From JANQJD01 sp965601685 (GTDB lineage Bacteria; Pseudomonadota; Alphaproteobacteria; Rhodospirillales; Rhodospirillaceae): a stretch of DNA of 64,000 bases. Both the position numbers and the translations under genes were made by a program. A model generated the notes under the pieces. The model was not told the DNA's origin. It saw nothing but the letters and a program-made list of their open reading frames with translations, and did not search any database. The stretch is taken from the NCBI GenBank assembly GCA_965601685.1, contig CBFCWI010000002.1, positions 310,001 to 374,000 on the forward strand, written 5' to 3'. Below are positions 26,977 through 35,867 of this stretch, in pieces. Numbering within the stretch: position 1 is the stretch's first letter; every line of letters starts with the position of its first letter.

Positions 26977-28086
26977 ATGCCCTTGCATAGTCCATGCATC
27001 ACTACAGTCAAGCCGCTCCTACGGGCCCTGCAGGGTGAGACCGTCATCCCGCCGCCGCTATGGCTGATGCGACAGGCAGGCCGCTACCTGCCAGAGTATC
27101 GCCACGTCCGCGCCAGCGTACACAGTTTCCTGGAATTATGTTACTCACCAGAGCTAGCAGCGGAGGTCGCGTTACAGCCTATACGTCGTTACGGCTTCGA
27201 TGCTGCGATTCTCTTCTCTGATATTCTAGTTGTTCCAGACGCACTTGGTCAGCCTTTAGTATTTCATGAAGGTAAAGGCCCAACCTTAGAGAGACTAGAA
27301 TGTAAGGCCGATGTCACGCGTCTCTCTTTGGACCAACTCACAAACCACCTGACTCCAGTCTACAAGACGGTACAATGCTTAGCGAGCACTATTGCGCCGA
27401 CTGTGGCATTGCTTGGATTTGCCGGTGCACCATGGACAGTAGCTGCCTATATGATCGAGGGAGGAGGAAGTAAGGATTTTTCGCAGGCTAAACTATGGGC
27501 CCTTGGCAAAGGACCGCTTGAGCAACTCATGGAGCTTTTGACGGAGGCGACAACACAGCATCTCTTGGCACAGATTGCTGCAGGTGCAGAGGCTGTCCAA
27601 GTCTTTGATACATGGGCTGGTGTACTACCAGAAAGCGAGTTCTCGCGTCTGATTATTAAGCCAACAGAAAATGTTGTCAGAAGTGTGCATAGAGTTTACC
27701 CAGATGTCCCAATCATCGCGTTTCCCCGGGGGGCTGGTGCACAGTACGAAGCATTTGTCACGGAGACAGGTGTACAGGCAGTGAGTATCGATTCGTCTGT
27801 CCCACTGATGTGGGCTGCGAGCCGCTTACAACCCCACGTCGCTATCCAGGGTAATTTAGATCCACTGGCTCTAGTTGCGGGCGGCGAGTCGATGCTGCAA
27901 AGGGTACATCGTATTGTTGATATTCTCAGTCACGGCCCTTTTGTTTTCAATCTCGGTCACGGTATTGTTCCAGAGACTCCTCTTGAGCATGTGGCTGCGC
28001 TCGTTGAGTATGTACGTATCTGTGGGCAGTCAGAAAGAGAGGTTGCTAACCGACAGAATACTGCTTTTTGCTTTTCAGATCCCTGA
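26977..28086 (+). CDS. hemE: uroporphyrinogen decarboxylase
   Basis: HemE decarboxylates uroporphyrinogen III to coproporphyrinogen III in haem synthesis. The 369-residue protein has PLWLMRQAGRYLPEYR, FDAAILFSDILVVPDALG, GFAGAPWTVAAYMIEG, AVQVFDTWAGVL, FPRGAG and FNLGHGIVPETPLEHV. The in-frame ATG at 26947 is possible, but family homology suggests the ATG at 26977. Some 20 extra residues follow the usual C-terminus, and the stop overlaps the hemH start as TGATG. Confidence 0.95.
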   Translation: MPLHSPCITTVKPLLRALQGETVIPPPLWLMRQAGRYLPEYRHVRASVHSFLELCYSPELAAEVALQPIRRYGFDAAILFSDILVVPDALGQPLVFHEGKGPTLERLECKADVTRLSLDQLTNHLTPVYKTVQCLASTIAPTVALLGFAGAPWTVAAYMIEGGGSKDFSQAKLWALGKGPLEQLMELLTEATTQHLLAQIAAGAEAVQVFDTWAGVLPESEFSRLIIKPTENVVRSVHRVYPDVPIIAFPRGAGAQYEAFVTETGVQAVSIDSSVPLMWAASRLQPHVAIQGNLDPLALVAGGESMLQRVHRIVDILSHGPFVFNLGHGIVPETPLEHVAALVEYVRICGQSEREVANRQNTAFCFSDP

Positions 28087-29159
28087 TGGGCAAGGCGCTC
28101 ATGTCCAGAGTGGCAGTCGTGCTGTTCAACCTGGGTGGACCGGATTCACTCGACGCTGTACAGCCCTTTCTCTTTAATCTCTTCAGTGATCCGGCTATTA
28201 TTCGTATGCCTAGGCTGATCCGTTGGCTCATTGCCTGGCTCATGGCGCGATACCGTGCAGCGGCTGCACGAGCGGCCTATAACAGAATCGGCGGGCGTTC
28301 TCCGCTCCTTGCTGGAACGGAAGCGCAAGCTCTGGCCTTAGAGAACGCCTTGGCAGGCTCAGGGCTAGAAATACGAGTTTTTCTGGCGATGCGGTACTGG
28401 CATCCCTTCATCAGTGAGACAGCAGCAGCCGTGCAAAAGTGGAATCCGGATCATGTGATCCTCCTCCCGCTTTACCCACAATTTTCAAACACGACAACAG
28501 GCTCAGCTATGAGGGAATGGAGGCGCATCGCAGCGAATCTGGAGCGCGTGACAACGGCCGTGTGCTTCTGGCCCACGGAGCCTGGGTGGGTTGCCGCCTT
28601 AGCAGCGCTAACCCGGCAAGGTCTAGACACAGCGCGTACAGTCCATCAAAGCGAAGGCCAGCTGCCACGGGTTCTGTTTTCGGCTCACGGATTACCGCAA
28701 TCTATGATTGCTCGAGGTGATCCCTATCAACATCATGTCCAGCAAACAGTTGCGGCTGTCGTGACGGCTTTACGGGAGCCTCAGCTCGATTACCAAATAT
28801 GCTATCAAAGCCGAGTTGGGCCACAGCAGTGGATTGGTCCAGATATAGGTGATGCAATCCGTCATGCTGGCGCTGAGAATATCCCTGTGGTGCTTGTCCC
28901 TGTTACCTTTGTCTCAGAACATGCTGAGACACTAGTCGAGCTTGACATTGAATACCAGCATATGGCTAAACTAGCCGGCGTTCCGGCCTATATACGAGTT
29001 CCAACTGTCGGGACGCATGCATGCTTTATCGCTGGCTTGGCCAGGCTTGTCCGGGAAGCACTTGTCCAAACGCCCTGTCGGTGCTGTTTGTCACCGATAG
29101 ACTCGTGTGGAACCAGTCCACGTGTCGCCTCAAGGCAAAGGGATCTGGAAGGGATATGA
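28086..29159 (+). CDS. hemH: ferrochelatase
   Basis: HemH inserts iron into protoporphyrin IX. The 357-residue protein has VVLFNLGGPDSLDAVQPFL, GGRSPL, FLAMRYWHPF, VLLPLYPQFSNTTTGSA, the catalytic-histidine segment LFSAHGLPQSMI, YQSRVGPQQWIGPD, and the acidic VPVTFVSEHAETLVELDIEY. The C-terminus carries a cluster of four cysteines (PCRCCLSPIDSC). Some ferrochelatases, including that of Caulobacter, hold a [2Fe-2S] cluster, so this may be one, but the spacing was not matched to a known pattern. It overlaps both hemE and hemJ. Confidence 0.94.
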   Translation: MGKALMSRVAVVLFNLGGPDSLDAVQPFLFNLFSDPAIIRMPRLIRWLIAWLMARYRAAAARAAYNRIGGRSPLLAGTEAQALALENALAGSGLEIRVFLAMRYWHPFISETAAAVQKWNPDHVILLPLYPQFSNTTTGSAMREWRRIAANLERVTTAVCFWPTEPGWVAALAALTRQGLDTARTVHQSEGQLPRVLFSAHGLPQSMIARGDPYQHHVQQTVAAVVTALREPQLDYQICYQSRVGPQQWIGPDIGDAIRHAGAENIPVVLVPVTFVSEHAETLVELDIEYQHMAKLAGVPAYIRVPTVGTHACFIAGLARLVREALVQTPCRCCLSPIDSCGTSPRVASRQRDLEGI

Positions 29160-29584
29160 CAGAGGATGTTTATCTCTGGTGGAAAGCCGCCCATGTCGTC
29201 AGCATTGTCACTTGGATGGCTGGATTATTCTACATGCCACGTCTGTTCGTCTATCACGCTCTGTCTCTAGCTAGCTCGAACCAGTATCAGCTTCTGAAAG
29301 TCATGGAGCGCCGTCTGTTATTTGGGATTATGCACCCATCTCTCATACTCGTTTTCATAACAGGAATATGGATTTTGCCATCTTGGATAGAGTACGGTTG
29401 GATGCTAGCCAAGCTTGGCCTCGTGGGTGTTTTGGTTGTCTGTCATTTTCTCTGTATGCGTTGGCGAATCGCCTTTGCACATAACCGCAACACTCATTCA
29501 CATATCTTCTACCGTATTGTGAATGAAATACCAACAATTGCCCTTATTGGCATAGTCATCTTGGTCATTCTGAAACCCTCTTAG
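29156..29584 (+). CDS. hemJ: protoporphyrinogen oxidase HemJ
   Basis: HemJ is the membrane-bound oxidase that converts protoporphyrinogen IX to protoporphyrin IX in many bacteria lacking HemG or HemY. The 142-residue protein has four hydrophobic segments and the conserved start WWKAAHVVSIVTWMAGLFYM, then PRLFVYH, and MHPSLILVFITGIW. The ATG at 29156 overlaps the hemH stop (ATGA), so the hemE-hemH-hemJ genes form one translational unit. The frame is open back to 29021 inside hemH, but no homology supports that start. Confidence 0.92.
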   Translation: MTEDVYLWWKAAHVVSIVTWMAGLFYMPRLFVYHALSLASSNQYQLLKVMERRLLFGIMHPSLILVFITGIWILPSWIEYGWMLAKLGLVGVLVVCHFLCMRWRIAFAHNRNTHSHIFYRIVNEIPTIALIGIVILVILKPS

Positions 29585-29978
29585 AGTCAGTTGACCTGGT
29601 CATCGCTGTCGGGGGCAGAGGAGCTGTAGATGGTAGAGAATGAAGCAGGGCCGCTGTATGAGCAGGCTGCCATAGTAGTGTGAATCCTTTTCTGGACAGG
29701 TAGTTTACAGAGTGGCCTCTCTTTCTTCAGCCGCTCTGTAAATCAGCATTTGACTTGGTAGCATGTTTCAGCTAGTTCTGATACAGTCCATCGCTTGGGC
29801 ATGGAGTTCACCTGACCGACGCGCATGCTGGTACCGCGAGAGCTGGGAGAGGATGTTACAGAGGGAAGGTGGGAGATTCTACTGGGGCGAGGCGGCCGTT
29901 CGCCTAGGGGGCGACTTGTTTGCCTGTCGGTATTTCTGAATCGCTCCCTTCTGATTACCCGCAGTGCCTGGAAGAGTT
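29585..29978. other. hemJ-rho intergenic region
   Basis: There is no gene in these 394 bases. They contain the strong hairpin listed separately at 29704-29742. A TTGACT at 29750-29755 is followed after 17 bases by a poor -10 (TAGTTC), pointing toward rho. It could be a weak promoter for rho with a leader of about 190 bases. Confidence 0.45.
29704..29742 (+). promoter_or_regulatory. 13-bp hairpin upstream of rho
   Basis: The arms 29704-29716 and 29730-29742 are complementary over 13 pairs with a single G-T wobble, around a 13-base pyrimidine-rich loop. No T-tract follows on either side, so it is not a classical intrinsic terminator. It lies about 120 bases after hemJ and 240 bases before rho. 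Possible roles are processing between the two units or part of a rho leader. It stands out in an otherwise featureless spacer. Confidence 0.55.
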
Positions 29979-31235
29979 ATGCATCTTCAAGAGTTGAAAA
30001 AGAAGACTCCAGCCGAGCTGCTTGCCTTTGCTGAAGAGCTGGAAATCGAGAATGCGAGCAACTTGCGTAAGCAGGATATGCTTTTCGCTATCCTTAAACA
30101 ACTCGCCGAGCGGGATACGCCCATTCACGGTGATGGTGTGCTCGAAATCCTGCAGGACGGATTCGGCTTTCTGCGGTCGCCAGAAGCTAATTACCTGCCA
30201 GGCCCGGATGACATATATGTTTCACCGAGCCAGGTCCGCAGATTCAGCTTACGAACCGGTGATACGGTAGAAGGACAGATCCGTGCTCCAAAGGACGGGG
30301 AGCGTTATTTCGCCCTCCTGAAAGTCAACCAAATCAATTTTGCCCCGCCGGAGGAGGTGCGTCACCGGATAAACTTCGATAACCTGACTCCGTTATATCC
30401 AGACAGCAAGATTACTCTTGAGTTCAACGGCCCAGCACGTAAGGACTACACGACACGCGTGATCGACCTGATTGCCCCTCTTGGCAAGGGGCAGCGCGCT
30501 CTCATTGTCGCACCTCCCCGTACCGGCAAGACAGTCATGCTGCAGAACATTGCCCACGCAGTCGCAGCCAATCACCCAGAGTGCTACCTGATTGTGCTTC
30601 TGATTGACGAGCGCCCCGAGGAAGTGACGGATATGGCTCGCTCAGTCAAGGGCGAGGTGATCAGTTCTACCTTTGATGAACCAGCCTCACGTCATGTTCA
30701 GGTTGCAGAAATGGTCCTTGAGAAGGCCAAGCGTTTGATTGAGCATAAGCGCGACGTAGTGATTCTGCTAGACTCTATCACACGTCTGGCCAGAGCTTAT
30801 AATACCGTTGTCCCAAGTTCTGGAAAAGTTCTAACAGGTGGTGTTGACGCTAATGCTCTGCAGCGGCCAAAGAGATTTTTTGGCGCTGCCCGCAATATTG
30901 AGGAGGGGGGATCCTTAACCGTTATCGCAACAGCGCTTGTTGACACTGGTTCACGCATGGATGAAGTGATCTTCGAGGAGTTCAAAGGGACTGGTAATGC
31001 TGAAATTATCCTTGATCGCAAGCTGACAGACAAGCGTACATTCCCAGGTATTGACATTACGAGATCTGGGACGCGCAAGGAGGAGCTGCTAGTCGATAAG
31101 GGTGTGCTCTCAAAGATGTGGGTGCTGCGTCGTATCCTCGTGCCCATGGGTATTGTTGATGCCATGGAGTTTCTTCTTGAGAAACTCAAGGAAACGAGAA
31201 ACAACACGGATTTTTTTGAAGCAATGAACAGTTAG
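29979..31235 (+). CDS. rho: transcription termination factor Rho
   Basis: Rho is the hexameric RNA helicase that terminates transcription. The 418-residue protein has an N-terminal Rho_N helical domain (LQELKKKTPAELLAFAEEL), a cold-shock-like RNA-binding domain (GDGVLEILQDGFGFLRSPEA), the Walker A motif APPRTGKT near residues 178-186, IDERPEEV, VVILLDSITRLARAYN, the Q-loop and the R-loop GTRKEELL. The ATG at 29979 fits homology; a GTG at 29964 is also in frame. Its stop codon lies in a 13-base tandem duplication. Confidence 0.96.
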   Translation: MHLQELKKKTPAELLAFAEELEIENASNLRKQDMLFAILKQLAERDTPIHGDGVLEILQDGFGFLRSPEANYLPGPDDIYVSPSQVRRFSLRTGDTVEGQIRAPKDGERYFALLKVNQINFAPPEEVRHRINFDNLTPLYPDSKITLEFNGPARKDYTTRVIDLIAPLGKGQRALIVAPPRTGKTVMLQNIAHAVAANHPECYLIVLLIDERPEEVTDMARSVKGEVISSTFDEPASRHVQVAEMVLEKAKRLIEHKRDVVILLDSITRLARAYNTVVPSSGKVLTGGVDANALQRPKRFFGAARNIEEGGSLTVIATALVDTGSRMDEVIFEEFKGTGNAEIILDRKLTDKRTFPGIDITRSGTRKEELLVDKGVLSKMWVLRRILVPMGIVDAMEFLLEKLKETRNNTDFFEAMNS

Positions 31236-31252
31236 CAATAACAGTTAGCAAT
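31227..31252 (+). repeat. 13-bp tandem duplication across the rho stop codon
   Basis: The unit aacagttagcaat occurs at 31227-31239 and again at 31240-31252 with no mismatch. The TAG ending rho is in the first copy. Confidence 0.9.
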
Positions 31253-31288
31253 GAAATGAAGAGGATGCCACGAGGCGCTCACGTAGCG

Positions 31289-32263
31289 TTATTGACATCT
31301 CTGCGCCTTTTCAAGGTCTGCGCGCCGTTTCATGTGAGGAAATTCAGTAGCAAGCCTCGTAAAAGTTGAACATGCGCTCTTCGTTTGCCCTAACTGAGCC
31401 AGAGCCATACCGAGCTTCAACACATGGGCTGGTGATTGACTACTCCGTGCATACTTCTGATACCCTTTTGCAAAGGCAATTGCTGCTTGCCGGAAATCCC
31501 CACGCATGTAGTACGTCTCTCCTAGCCAGTACTGTGCATTGCTGGTCAACGGATTGCTTGGATACGCTTCTAAAAAAGCGAGCAAAGCCTGTTCAGCAGT
31601 AGCATAATCGCCCAGGCTCAACAGCGTGGAAATGGCTTCATATCGCTCCTTAGCAGATCCCTGAAGCGGAGAGAGAGTTGAGTGTCCTGATTTTTTTTGG
31701 CTCACTTCTGCAGCAGATGCAACAGCCTCTCCTTCAACCAGCTTGCGCCAACCAGGCGTTTTGAGGCTAGTCCCAAGTTCCTGCTGCACATCTTGTCCTC
31801 TGGGAGAGCTCTGAGCCATTGTATGCTTGGAACCGTTGTTGAGACGCTGCTCCAGTGCAGTGAAACAGACATCAGAGACTATTTGCCCTAACTGGTTATG
31901 GATACGACCAAGCTCGAACCTCATTTCCTCTACCTGCCCGGTGAGAGAGGCTGCTATGTCCTCTATATCGCTCATACGTTGCTGGAGACGAGACAACACC
32001 TCTCGCTCCAAAGCACTACTACGACTACTCCCCCCGAAAAAAGAAAGAGCCTCTCGGGCCCTGCCACGGCGGAATAGGAGCTGTATTGCATTCAAATCCC
32101 GTTCCAGCCGATCGATGCGCTGGGAGAAGGTGTCGAAGCCTAGATTTTCGCTGCTCTCCTGAGCGGAAATGACCTGTGAGAGCAAGCTACCGAAAGTTGC
32201 TAAAACAATCACACCACTAGCCAGCCAGCGGGTTCTGCTACTTCTAGCGAATTGCCGGCGCAC
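31289..32263 (-). CDS. cpoB: cell division coordinator CpoB (YbgF, Tol-Pal associated)
   Basis: CpoB is a periplasmic TPR protein that links Tol-Pal with peptidoglycan synthesis at division. The 324-residue product has an N-terminal signal-like segment (WLASGVIVLATFGSLLSQVI then SAQE), a coiled-coil stretch with RIDRLERDLNAIQLL, and C-terminal TPRs (TLLSLGDYATAEQALLAFLE, NAQYWLGETYYMRGDF). I chose the GTG at 32263; a TTG at 32278 is also in frame. An A8 tract in the middle of the gene is prone to slippage. It follows pal in the usual order. Confidence 0.88.
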   Translation of the reverse strand: MRRQFARSSRTRWLASGVIVLATFGSLLSQVISAQESSENLGFDTFSQRIDRLERDLNAIQLLFRRGRAREALSFFGGSSRSSALEREVLSRLQQRMSDIEDIAASLTGQVEEMRFELGRIHNQLGQIVSDVCFTALEQRLNNGSKHTMAQSSPRGQDVQQELGTSLKTPGWRKLVEGEAVASAAEVSQKKSGHSTLSPLQGSAKERYEAISTLLSLGDYATAEQALLAFLEAYPSNPLTSNAQYWLGETYYMRGDFRQAAIAFAKGYQKYARSSQSPAHVLKLGMALAQLGQTKSACSTFTRLATEFPHMKRRADLEKAQRCQ

Positions 32264-32373
32264 CCTGCCTACAATCAATCTACCGCTCGCCTGGGATGAA
32301 GCCCACCATGAGATTCTTCAGCCCCCACCACCCGCGTTGTGCAGAACTAGCGTCAAACCATACATACATATTG

Positions 32374-32409
32374 AGAGCATAGACTCTAGTTTAGAGCATA
32401 GACTCTAGA
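32374..32409. repeat. 20-bp-period duplication over the pal stop codon
   Basis: The 16-base unit agagcatagactctag occurs at 32374-32389 and 32394-32409, separated by four bases. The second copy encodes the last codons and stop of pal on the minus strand; the first copy is just beyond the gene. Confidence 0.85.
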
Positions 32410-32912
32410 CTCACTATTGCAATAACACGTCGATTCTGTGCCCAAGCGGTTTCGTTTGTCCCAGGAACAGCTGGGCGTTCCTTCCCATAGGAGAGGGTCG
32501 TGATCTGATCAGGTGCTACCCCCTGGGTAACGAGGAATTCTTTTACCGCATTGGCCCGTTTTTCGCCTAGAGCTAGGTTGTACTCACGAGTGCCACGTTC
32601 ATCAGCATGTCCTTCAAGCGTGACTAGATTTTGTGGATGCTGTTTGATCCAGTCGGCCCACCGTGTGAGCACTAGTTTGGCATCTGAACGCACAACAGAT
32701 TTGTCGAAGTCAAAAAAGATGCGATCTTGACTCACAGCACGCTCGAATTCTCCCTGAGACAGCACGGCAGGCGCTGGAACAGTCACGTGCCCACCACTAC
32801 TCAGATTATTCATAGCTCCTGTGTCAGTCACGCCTGATATCGTATCAGTTGTTGATTCACAAGCAGTAACTAATGTAATGGTTGCCAATACACTTAATAA
32901 ACGTAATCTCAT
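32391..32912 (-). CDS. pal: peptidoglycan-associated lipoprotein Pal
   Basis: Pal anchors the outer membrane to peptidoglycan. The 173-residue product starts with a lipoprotein signal peptide whose lipobox is LVTAC, with the acylated Cys at residue 18. It ends in an OmpA-like domain with FFDFDKSVVRSDAKLVL, GHADERGTREYNLALGEKRA and QNRRVIAIV. All diaminopimelate-binding residues of the family appear present. tolB lies upstream and cpoB downstream, but tolQ, tolR and tolA are not at this locus. Confidence 0.94.
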   Translation of the reverse strand: MRLRLLSVLATITLVTACESTTDTISGVTDTGAMNNLSSGGHVTVPAPAVLSQGEFERAVSQDRIFFDFDKSVVRSDAKLVLTRWADWIKQHPQNLVTLEGHADERGTREYNLALGEKRANAVKEFLVTQGVAPDQITTLSYGKERPAVPGTNETAWAQNRRVIAIVSLESML

Positions 32913-33057
32913 GTATCTATGCTCCTGACCGAAACGCCGAGCTTGAACGTTGCCTCAAGATAAAACACTCATCCAATGCTGGCAATGAACTACTTGAACC
33001 AGGTGTACCAAGGTCTGTGTTAGACAATGACTCCTAAGAGCTGTATACTTTTGCAGC

Positions 33058-34398
33058 TTACAGTGATGGCAACGAAAGTAGCGAGGACCAAGCCGGATCC
33101 GACGCATCTTGTGGTGTCGCTACTAGGCGTTCATTATAGCCTGTGAGGTCGACGCTGTACAAGCGGGTAGACCCGCCGCGTCCATGGGCATCGCGTGAGA
33201 TCTCTCGAAAAAACATGAGAACTCGGCCATTAGGCGCCCAAGTGGGTGATTCGACTAGAAAACCCTCCGCCAGCTGGCGTTCACCTGAACCATCGGGCTT
33301 CATGACTCCGATGTAAAATCGCCCACTCTTGAACTTAGTAAAGGCAATCAAATCCCCACGGGGTGACCAAACCGATGTAGCATAACGACCATCACCAAAA
33401 CTAATCCTCTGTACATCGGACCCATCTTTGTTCATCACATAAATCTGCTGGGTACCACTGCGGTCCGAGTTAAAGGTAATCTGCAGGCCATTGGCAGAGT
33501 ATGAGGGTGATGTATCGATAGCTGGATGATGGGTAATCTGTCGTACAGTCCGTGTACGTAAGTCCATTTCATAGATTTCACTGTTACCCTGTTGTGCCAT
33601 GCTCATCACTATTCTGCGGCCATCCGGAGAAAAACGTGGCGCGAATGTCATACCCGGGAAGTCCCCCAGTAACTGCCGCCGCCCCATTTGAATGTTCAAG
33701 AGATAGACATGTGGTATGTTGCGGAAATAGGACACATAAGTAATTTCTTGCATAGTGGGGGAGAAACGTGGTGTCAGTACCAGCCAGGAACCATCACTCA
33801 GATAGCTGTGATTCGCGCCGTCTTGGTCCATAATGGCTAAACGTTTGACACGGTGCGTAGGTGGCCCGCTTTCCGCAACGTAAACAACACGTGTATCAAA
33901 ATAGCCATCGTCGCCAGTGAGACGAGAATAAACAGTATCAGCGATCACATGCGCAACCCTGCGCCAGTTCTCTGTACGTGCAAACAGTACTTGTCTTACT
34001 AGCTGCTCGCTTGCAAACACATCCCACAAGCGAAACTCGATCCTGAGACTGCCATCCGTTTGCACAGTCGTTTGACAACTGACCAGCGCTTGAGCTTTGA
34101 GAAGCTGCCAGTCTGTAAATTTTGGCTGCAGTGTGAGCGAGTCGAACATTTGCATAAAGGCTTTGGAAGCCATCGGTCGGAATAAACCAGACCGCTCTAA
34201 ATCTGCTGAAACAACTTTTACAATATTATCATAAATAGGATTCTCTATTTTAGAGATACTAGGCAAATGAATGATGGCAACCGGCATCGGCTGCGTATAG
34301 CTACGGCTAACGTCGATGACCAGCTCGGCAACGCCCTTGTCAGCCAGAGCCATAGTTACAGCGGCAATGATTCCAAGATTCTTAAGTATGCTGCTCAT
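33058..34398 (-). CDS. tolB: Tol-Pal system beta-propeller protein TolB
   Basis: TolB is the periplasmic propeller that exchanges between TolA and Pal. The 446-residue product has a signal peptide (LGIIAAVTMALADKGVA), the N-terminal TolB domain (NPIYDNIVKVVSADLERSGLF), and WD40-like repeats with signatures such as APRFSPDGRRIVMSMAQ and PSYSANGLQITFNSDRSG. The open frame continues to 34449, but the start at 34398 best fits an exported protein. Upstream, where tolA should be, there is only non-coding sequence. Confidence 0.93.
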   Translation of the reverse strand: MSSILKNLGIIAAVTMALADKGVAELVIDVSRSYTQPMPVAIIHLPSISKIENPIYDNIVKVVSADLERSGLFRPMASKAFMQMFDSLTLQPKFTDWQLLKAQALVSCQTTVQTDGSLRIEFRLWDVFASEQLVRQVLFARTENWRRVAHVIADTVYSRLTGDDGYFDTRVVYVAESGPPTHRVKRLAIMDQDGANHSYLSDGSWLVLTPRFSPTMQEITYVSYFRNIPHVYLLNIQMGRRQLLGDFPGMTFAPRFSPDGRRIVMSMAQQGNSEIYEMDLRTRTVRQITHHPAIDTSPSYSANGLQITFNSDRSGTQQIYVMNKDGSDVQRISFGDGRYATSVWSPRGDLIAFTKFKSGRFYIGVMKPDGSGERQLAEGFLVESPTWAPNGRVLMFFREISRDAHGRGGSTRLYSVDLTGYNERLVATPQDASDPAWSSLLSLPSL

Positions 34399-35867
34399 AG
34401 TGGCCAAGCAAGGATGCAGTCTCCCATATTCAAATTTGAGCGTAATCATTGTTTTCCATATCTGCAGTAGACGGATTAGCCTTCTTATAACATGTCATAC
34501 ACTGCACTCCATCAGTCTCCTCCTGCTACAGACTGAGCATTGCCCAAGAGAAGATTATGCCACGCTTTGATCGGACGATATTGACGTACAGCTCGTCTGG
34601 CTGATCCATAGTCGCGCGATAAGAGCATATTATGTACAGTTACTAGCCATGTGTGCAATACTGATCAGGCGGATTAGGCGCATGGAGCGTGTCATCAAAA
34701 GATGCTCGACACCGTGTGTAGTTGTATCTGTGCCATGATCGGATGAGCTCCGATAAGTTGAGTGGTCGATTGGAGGAAGGACTGCTACGTCCCGTTCCGG
34801 CCAGCTCCATCAGAACTGGCGGCTCAACATCTCTGAGCCCGTTCTCAGAACCGTCCTGCCTGCCTGTCGGTAGGCTTGGGCCTGGCTCCGCGGCTGCAAC
34901 CACCAGCAGGGGAGGGCTGCAGTCCGCTTGCAGGGTTTGGTAACGCCGGATGAACCTTTGGCTTAGGCTGCCGGCGATTCCGGAGGCTCTCATGCCGGCC
35001 ACAGTCTCTGCGTTCGCAGTCACAATCAGTGGTAGATTTATGCTTGTAAAATAATATCGTACGTATCACCAAACGATCTTGATGCCCTGTCTTCTCGACG
35101 AGGCTGGAATCTCCACAGATAGGAGAAAGACACGACTATCATGATTCTACGAGTTCCTGTCTTTCGGTTCCCTTTTTAGCTTTTCCCTAGCGGGGCTTGA
35201 CACATCAGAAAACACAGCTACCAGGGAATTTGGGAGCACTTGGCCTCTGGAACAGCTCGGCGGAGCCTGCTATCATTATCATCTGGCCGTGCTACTTCTG
35301 TCTCAGCGCACGGATTGTAGTCATAGTGCTGAAGCAGCATACTGGCTCTTCAGTCTGCCGTTTCGTGGATGAAGGCCTTCTTTGTTCCCGTCAAAATGCA
35401 CCAACCGTGGTTTCAGGGCGCTCAATCTACCTGCTGCGCTCAGGGGCGGTAAGGGTCCCTTCCTACCGCTCCTCAAGCTTGCGGGCAAATGGTGCCAAAC
35501 GCAGATGCAGGGAAACGCAGATGCAGGGATTGATAGGATATCTTGATAGTTCCTTATTTCTTCAGAGAAATCTGAAGCTTCCGAACACGTATTGTTCAGC
35601 AGAAATTAGAGCGATCTGCATCGTGATATGCTGGAACAGGCCGTGCGGCTGCAAGAGATAATTGGCTGATGATCATCAACCGTTCCTCAAAAGAATTCGC
35701 CTGGGCGTTGAGGCGTTACAGCTGTGGATGAACGAAAACGCAAGGCTAGGCTACTCTGGCAGCAGAGATTCTAGAAACTCAGAACTACCTAACCGCAGAG
35801 CCATCTCACGGCCTGATACTTCATCACGTCTCTGCTCACACCAGCAGAAACAAAATTGATTGTATCA
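34399..35867. other. gene-free gap where ybgC-tolQ-tolR-tolA would be expected
   Basis: In most Alphaproteobacteria ruvB and tolB are separated by ybgC, tolQ, tolR and tolA on the same strand. This 1469-base gap has no readable TolQ or TolR membrane segment in any minus-strand frame I checked. A proline- and lysine-rich frame (RQPKPKVHPALPNPASG, minus strand near 34950) and a PLNLSEL string near 34760 recall TolA weakly. That is not enough to call a pseudogene. A 16-base tandem duplication occurs at 35497-35528. The frames at 34643-35023 and 35197-35661 look random. Confidence 0.55.
35497..35528 (+). repeat. 16-bp tandem duplication in the ruvB-tolB gap
   Basis: The unit aaacgcagatgcaggg is present at 35497-35512 and 35513-35528 without mismatch, inside decayed intergenic DNA. 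Confidence 0.9.

Noticed and set aside
34643..35023. 126-codon minus-strand frame as a TolA remnant
   Set aside because: Only the short string PLNLSEL recalls the TolA C-terminal domain; too little to call a pseudogene.
35197..35661. 154-codon plus-strand frame in the ruvB-tolB gap
   Set aside because: Matches no family, runs through a fresh tandem duplication and opposes the expected strand.
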